Shown here: piece after piece, positions 60,125 to 64,000 of the stretch
Layout of the letters: each line of letters starts with the position of its first letter
How positions within the stretch are numbered: position 1 is the stretch's first letter
NCBI GenBank assembly: GCA_963920765.1
Contig: OY987242.1
Span: forward strand, 2,630,789-2,694,788
Length of the DNA: 64,000 nt
Direction: 5' to 3'
From: Ulota crispa
Lineage: Eukaryota; Streptophyta; Bryopsida; Orthotrichales; Orthotrichaceae
Program-made: the position numbers and the translations under genes
Notes under the pieces: model-generated
Databases searched by the model: none
What the model saw: the letters and a program-made list of their open reading frames with translations, nothing else
What the model was told of the DNA's origin: nothing

Positions 60125-61008
60125 CAAAAGAAATTTGAATTCTTATATCTAAAATTAAGACTTTGGGAGGGCAGTGAGCAGTAGCAATAGAAAACTACGT
60201 GCAAACAAATGATAGGGTGCCTAAAAACCTATGAGATAAAAATCATAATTTTCTCTTTTATTCTATAGAGTACAAAAATGCCATGACATGTTTTCAAACT
60301 ACTATAGGGTATAGAAAATAGGTCCAATTAGAAAAAATAGACCTAGGATACCCTCCTTTTTATTCCTTTTTTGGCCAAAAGTATTAAATAGTGTTGCCTT
60401 GTGAGTGGCATATTCAAAATGTTTAGTAATTTTATACCTTCCTAGTAAATGAGTGTCATTGACAATTTTTACTAAAGATACAACAGGAGTATTAACTACA
60501 CTTTTCTATTAAGTTCTATTTGTAAGTAATCATTAGTGGGGGAAGAAGTTTTGAAAGAAATTTAATGTAGGACAAATATTGTAGTAGATTCTATTTTAAA
60601 TCTAAAGTACCATATCATTTATTCATATCAATTAAGAATTATAAGTAATGCAAGCCCCTTCTCTAATAACTCAAAGTAGAAAATTATATAATGATAGCGT
60701 GTTTTTAAAAATTAAAACAAAAGTAATAGCCCCCTAAAAAATACTTGGTGTTTGCACCTATCCCCTTATTTTTTTTACACACAGACCCCCCAGAATTAAG
60801 ATTGTTTAGATTTAATATGACACTAAAGGCACCTCCATTACTTTATGGATTATACTTTTGGAAGAAGTTTCAGTCATCAACTTGCAATCTCTACATTTTT
60901 ATTTAGTACTGGCTACTCTAAGTGTGATTATTGATTGTTTTTCTAAACATTATAAATCCTTTGAATACCATGTTTAGTGTGGAAGCTATTTTAATATCAT
61001 TGTGGAAT
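60125..61008. other. AT-rich spacer, nothing recognised
   Basis: No coding sequence or element ends identified. Confidence 0.45.
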
Positions 61009-61420
61009 GGGAATTGATATGCGTACCACACCTTCTTGACTATCCCACCACACCCCGGGGTAAATTTTATATTTCTACCATCGAAAAGCTGAATTTGAGA
61101 ATTTGGAATTCAGATTTGGACTCAGAGACCGTGATTTTGTCTTGAATCACAAAAAAAAATTTCTAACTGAACAACATCCAATGAAAAAGATTATCTTTTT
61201 TATAAACAAAATTAAAAGTTATACTTTTCCCCAAGATAAGCTTTTTCGTTGGGTGTTGTTCAATTACAACATTTTTTTGTGGTTCTAGACAAAATTCAAA
61301 TCTCTAAGTCCAAATCTAAATTCCAAATCCTCAAATTGAAATTTTTGATGGTAGAAATCTAAAATTTACCCCGGGGTGTGGTGGGATAGTCAAGAAGGTG
61401 TGGTACGCATATCAATACCC
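61009..61420. mobile_element. Mutator-type foldback element, 412 bp
   Basis: Ends GGGAATTGATATGCGTACCA and the near-complement ending ATATCAATACCC. Arms of about 190 bp pair around a short centre. TTGTGGAAT stands on both sides (61000-61008 and 61421-61429), a perfect 9-bp target duplication as in MULEs. The arms share GATTTGGACTCAGAGAC and CTACCATC with 11921-12328. No coding capacity. Confidence 0.9.
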
Positions 61421-61835
61421 TTGTGGAATATAGCATGAATTTACGACCGTGTTGCGTATACGTATCCACGATAACCATAAAATTGTCAAAATTATCAATT
61501 TAAATTAGTCATAGAACAACGTCACAATTGTTTCTCCAACTAAAACCCTTTTTAAACTTCCCATTCTATTTGCATATTAATTGTTGAGAAAATGAGGTTG
61601 AATGTCCACAATAGGAATTTGAAATTTAGGGATCTTAGGCATTGAAAAATGGCAAGTGGTATTTGTATTTTTGCCTTAAAAAGTCATTTTCAACATTGTC
61701 CTTCAAGATTCCATTGAGTCCACCTGTAAAAAAATAGTTTGTATTGCGCTTAAAATAATACAAAAAAGAGTAGCCAAGAAGGCTAAAATAAATAGACAAA
61801 GCTTAAAAGCCAATGATTCACCGTAATAATCTTAA

Positions 61836-62760
61836 CCCCTAAATGCTCAAGGCATCAGATTCTGGTGTCCAAAAAATTTCAGGAAACTTTGAAACCTTGT
61901 TGAAGTTACAAATTTTATTGTTTGAGGTTTTTTTTTTTGTGGAAAAGTTGCACGTTGAAGTTAGCTTCATCGTTCAAATTCAACTTCTTCCATATCTTAT
62001 TTCATTTGCTTTTGGTGGAAGGTTAACTACAAGCATACATTTTCTCTTATGAATAGTGTCGTGAATAGTGTCATGAATAGTGTTGTGAATAGTGTCACAG
62101 AGCCTATGAGAAATTGCCACATTGAAAAGACAGGCATCAAGTTGAGCAAAAGGTGAAGATTTCCCTTGGGCACTCCCTTGGGCAATAAGGGTCTTTTCAC
62201 TGAAATTTTGACATCTAAAAAAATCTAAAAGTGCTTTTGGATTAATTTCACTTGGAATGTCATTGTTATAGAAATTAGGATCCTTTCACCATTGAATTTT
62301 CTTTCATTCATAATGATTTTTGGTCAATAATTGAAGTTGAAATTTCTTTATATTAGACAGTTGCATTTTGACAGTTGCATTGCAAGCTCATTTGTGAAAT
62401 TGTGGTCATGGATTTGGAAGAGGGGCCATTAGTTTTGAAGTAGCAACAAGAAACACTAAAGCATCCTAAGTGTTTGTCTCCCAATTTTGTATCTACAAGT
62501 TGCCAATTTACATTAGAAGTTTCAGGTAGCCAAAAAAAAAAGCAAAAAATTCCATACTCATCATTGTTCAATCACAAATATCTTAAAATCCGCGCAGCCA
62601 TTTTGGATTCTTGTTGGGTAGTGCCATTTAGAAACCTTGAAGTTCAAGATTCAATGGTTACAATTTTATTTTGATGTTTGATAATGATCTTACAAGAACA
62701 ACTCAAAAACTTCAAAACTACCTTCCAAAAACAAGAAAAACACCCTTGGGCATTTAGGGG
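61836..62760. mobile_element. TTAA-flanked CCCC/GGGG element, 925 bp
   Basis: TTAA stands on both sides (61832-61835 and 62761-62764). Ends CCCCTAAATGCTCAAGG and CCTTGGGCATTTAGGGG match at 16 of 17 positions. The interior differs from the 13380 and 58146 copies, so it is another subfamily with the same flanks. No transposase frame was seen. A 12-bp tandem repeat lies inside. Confidence 0.75.
62049..62096 (+). repeat. 12-bp tandem repeat, four copies
   Basis: Four units of (A/G)TGAATAGTGT(C/T), inside the TTAA-flanked element at 61836-62760. Confidence 0.9.
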
Positions 62761-62764
62761 TTAA

Positions 62765-64000
62765 TAAACAACATACGCTAAGAAATGTCTAAAAATCATT
62801 GAAACTATTATGCGTTCTTCTTCAAATGTGAAAATATCGTCTTCTATTCCAAGGTGTCGAAAGACAATATGCTTGAGTTCTATTCTTTTGGTTTTCATGT
62901 TAATAATATAAAAACCAAGTTGACTAAAAATAGGATTTAACCGAGTAGTTAAATCTCCAACTTTTAACCCAACTATTGATAATAGTTATTTCTTGTTGGT
63001 TAACTTACTTCTTGAACTAAAGTGCTTCACTTTCCAGATCCAGACGATTGCAATGGCCCATATTTAAACAATTGCGTTAAATTTGTGTTTATATAGAATT
63101 CTAAAGTGATAATCTCCTTTCTAGATTCGATTTCTTTTGAAAATGACAGCCACATGATACCAAAATGAAGTACATATTCCTGGAAAGTGAGCTCTTTGAG
63201 ATGAAAAACATCAAATGATCAATTGTACTACAGGATGAATTATCCTCGTCTAAAAATATTCTCTAATACCAAGCTACACATACATCAACGATGAACAATA
63301 AGGTAGAAGCACTCAAATGCGACACTTACTCAGATGTGGTAATTTGGAGGATCTTTTGAGAATGTAATGACATGTAGTTGTTAGGAAATGGGATTCAAGT
63401 AAAATTGTTTTTAGAATTTTTTGAGATCTTATGAATAAATTATGAATTGTTGAAGGTAACTCCCTAGATTGACCTATTGTGCACATTAGACCCTTGAAAA
63501 AACAACAATAAAAAAATCATGTCATGACAACAAAAAGACCATGTCACACTCAATCATAAATAGCCATTTACACAATTTTTGTTCCCTTATGTCAACTTGC
63601 GTGTTCTCATGCGTGTTTGATTTGGGTGCAAGAGTTTGATTTTAGATGTTGCTAAACGGCTAGTGTCGCATTTGGGTGTTTCTACCTTACAGGGTATGGA
63701 AAACTTTGAAACATCCTTTCATTCTAACTTCAAAACTTCTAAAATAGTACCATAAGTGACTGGAAATATGAACGAAGGTGGGGTACAATGTAGCTTCTAC
63801 TTTATCTTCAAAAAAAGAAGATAATAGAAGATAATCTGAAATGTACAAATTCCTTGAAACAATCTTTGAAATCCTGAATGATCCATTAGCCAAAGCACCC
63901 GTGAGACAGAAGCGTGGAGCAAGCCGGCCGCAGGCTGCTGTCACACTCTGTCTCGCTTGCTTGCTCGCTAGCTCGCTCGCGCTTCGTCCTTCCCGCACAC
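62765..64000. other. spacer. GC-rich patch at the window end
   Basis: AT-rich to about 63880, then a GC-rich tail with a degenerate GCTTGCTCGC tetranucleotide-like run (63951-63984). A minus-strand frame reads into the window from the edge (63998 to 63687, with MREGRSASELASKQARQ). The tail may be the start of the next gene's untranslated or transit-peptide region. It is cut by the window edge. Confidence 0.35.

Overview
The window is nuclear DNA of a land plant. Evidence: spliced genes with GT-AG introns, plant-type orthologues (a five-exon GDSL esterase/lipase, a CDKG/CDK11-type kinase, a FHIT-like HIT hydrolase with an N-terminal organelle-type extension, a protein with a plastid-type transit peptide, LysM exons) and AT-rich spacers full of plant-style DNA transposons. 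I cannot name the species. A non-flowering plant is possible but unproven. I saw no rRNA, tRNA, CRISPR or bacterial operon structure.

Layout. 0.7-3.9 kb: a minus-strand gene for a probable plastid membrane protein. 4-21 kb: gene-poor, with many MITEs, foldbacks, tandem repeats and a (TA)n tract. 21.8-24.6 kb: less AT-rich, with weak minus-strand exon candidates. 24.9-28.9 kb: the GDSL gene, with a MITE in an intron. 30.9-31.9 kb: a decayed LysM gene. 32.5-46.7 kb: a probable single Mutator-like (MULE) element of about 14.2 kb, bounded by a near-perfect 11-bp target duplication and degenerate inverted ends. It holds two divergent genes: a MULE transposase with a SWIM zinc finger (minus), and a gene joining a ParB-like motif to an N6/N4-type DNA methyltransferase-like domain (plus). 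Both look decayed. 50.1-53.0 kb: the FHIT-like gene (plus). 54.0-56.6 kb: the CDKG/CDK11 kinase gene (minus, one coding exon), convergent with FHIT. 57.5-64 kb: mostly repeats again.

The host genes share no evident pathway. The two candidates for an undescribed system are the large MULE carrying a methyltransferase gene and a family of TTAA-flanked elements with CCCC/GGGG ends, four clear copies, a type not commonly described from land plants. The repeats also give a readable insertion history: nested elements, target duplications, and related copies that show the empty site.
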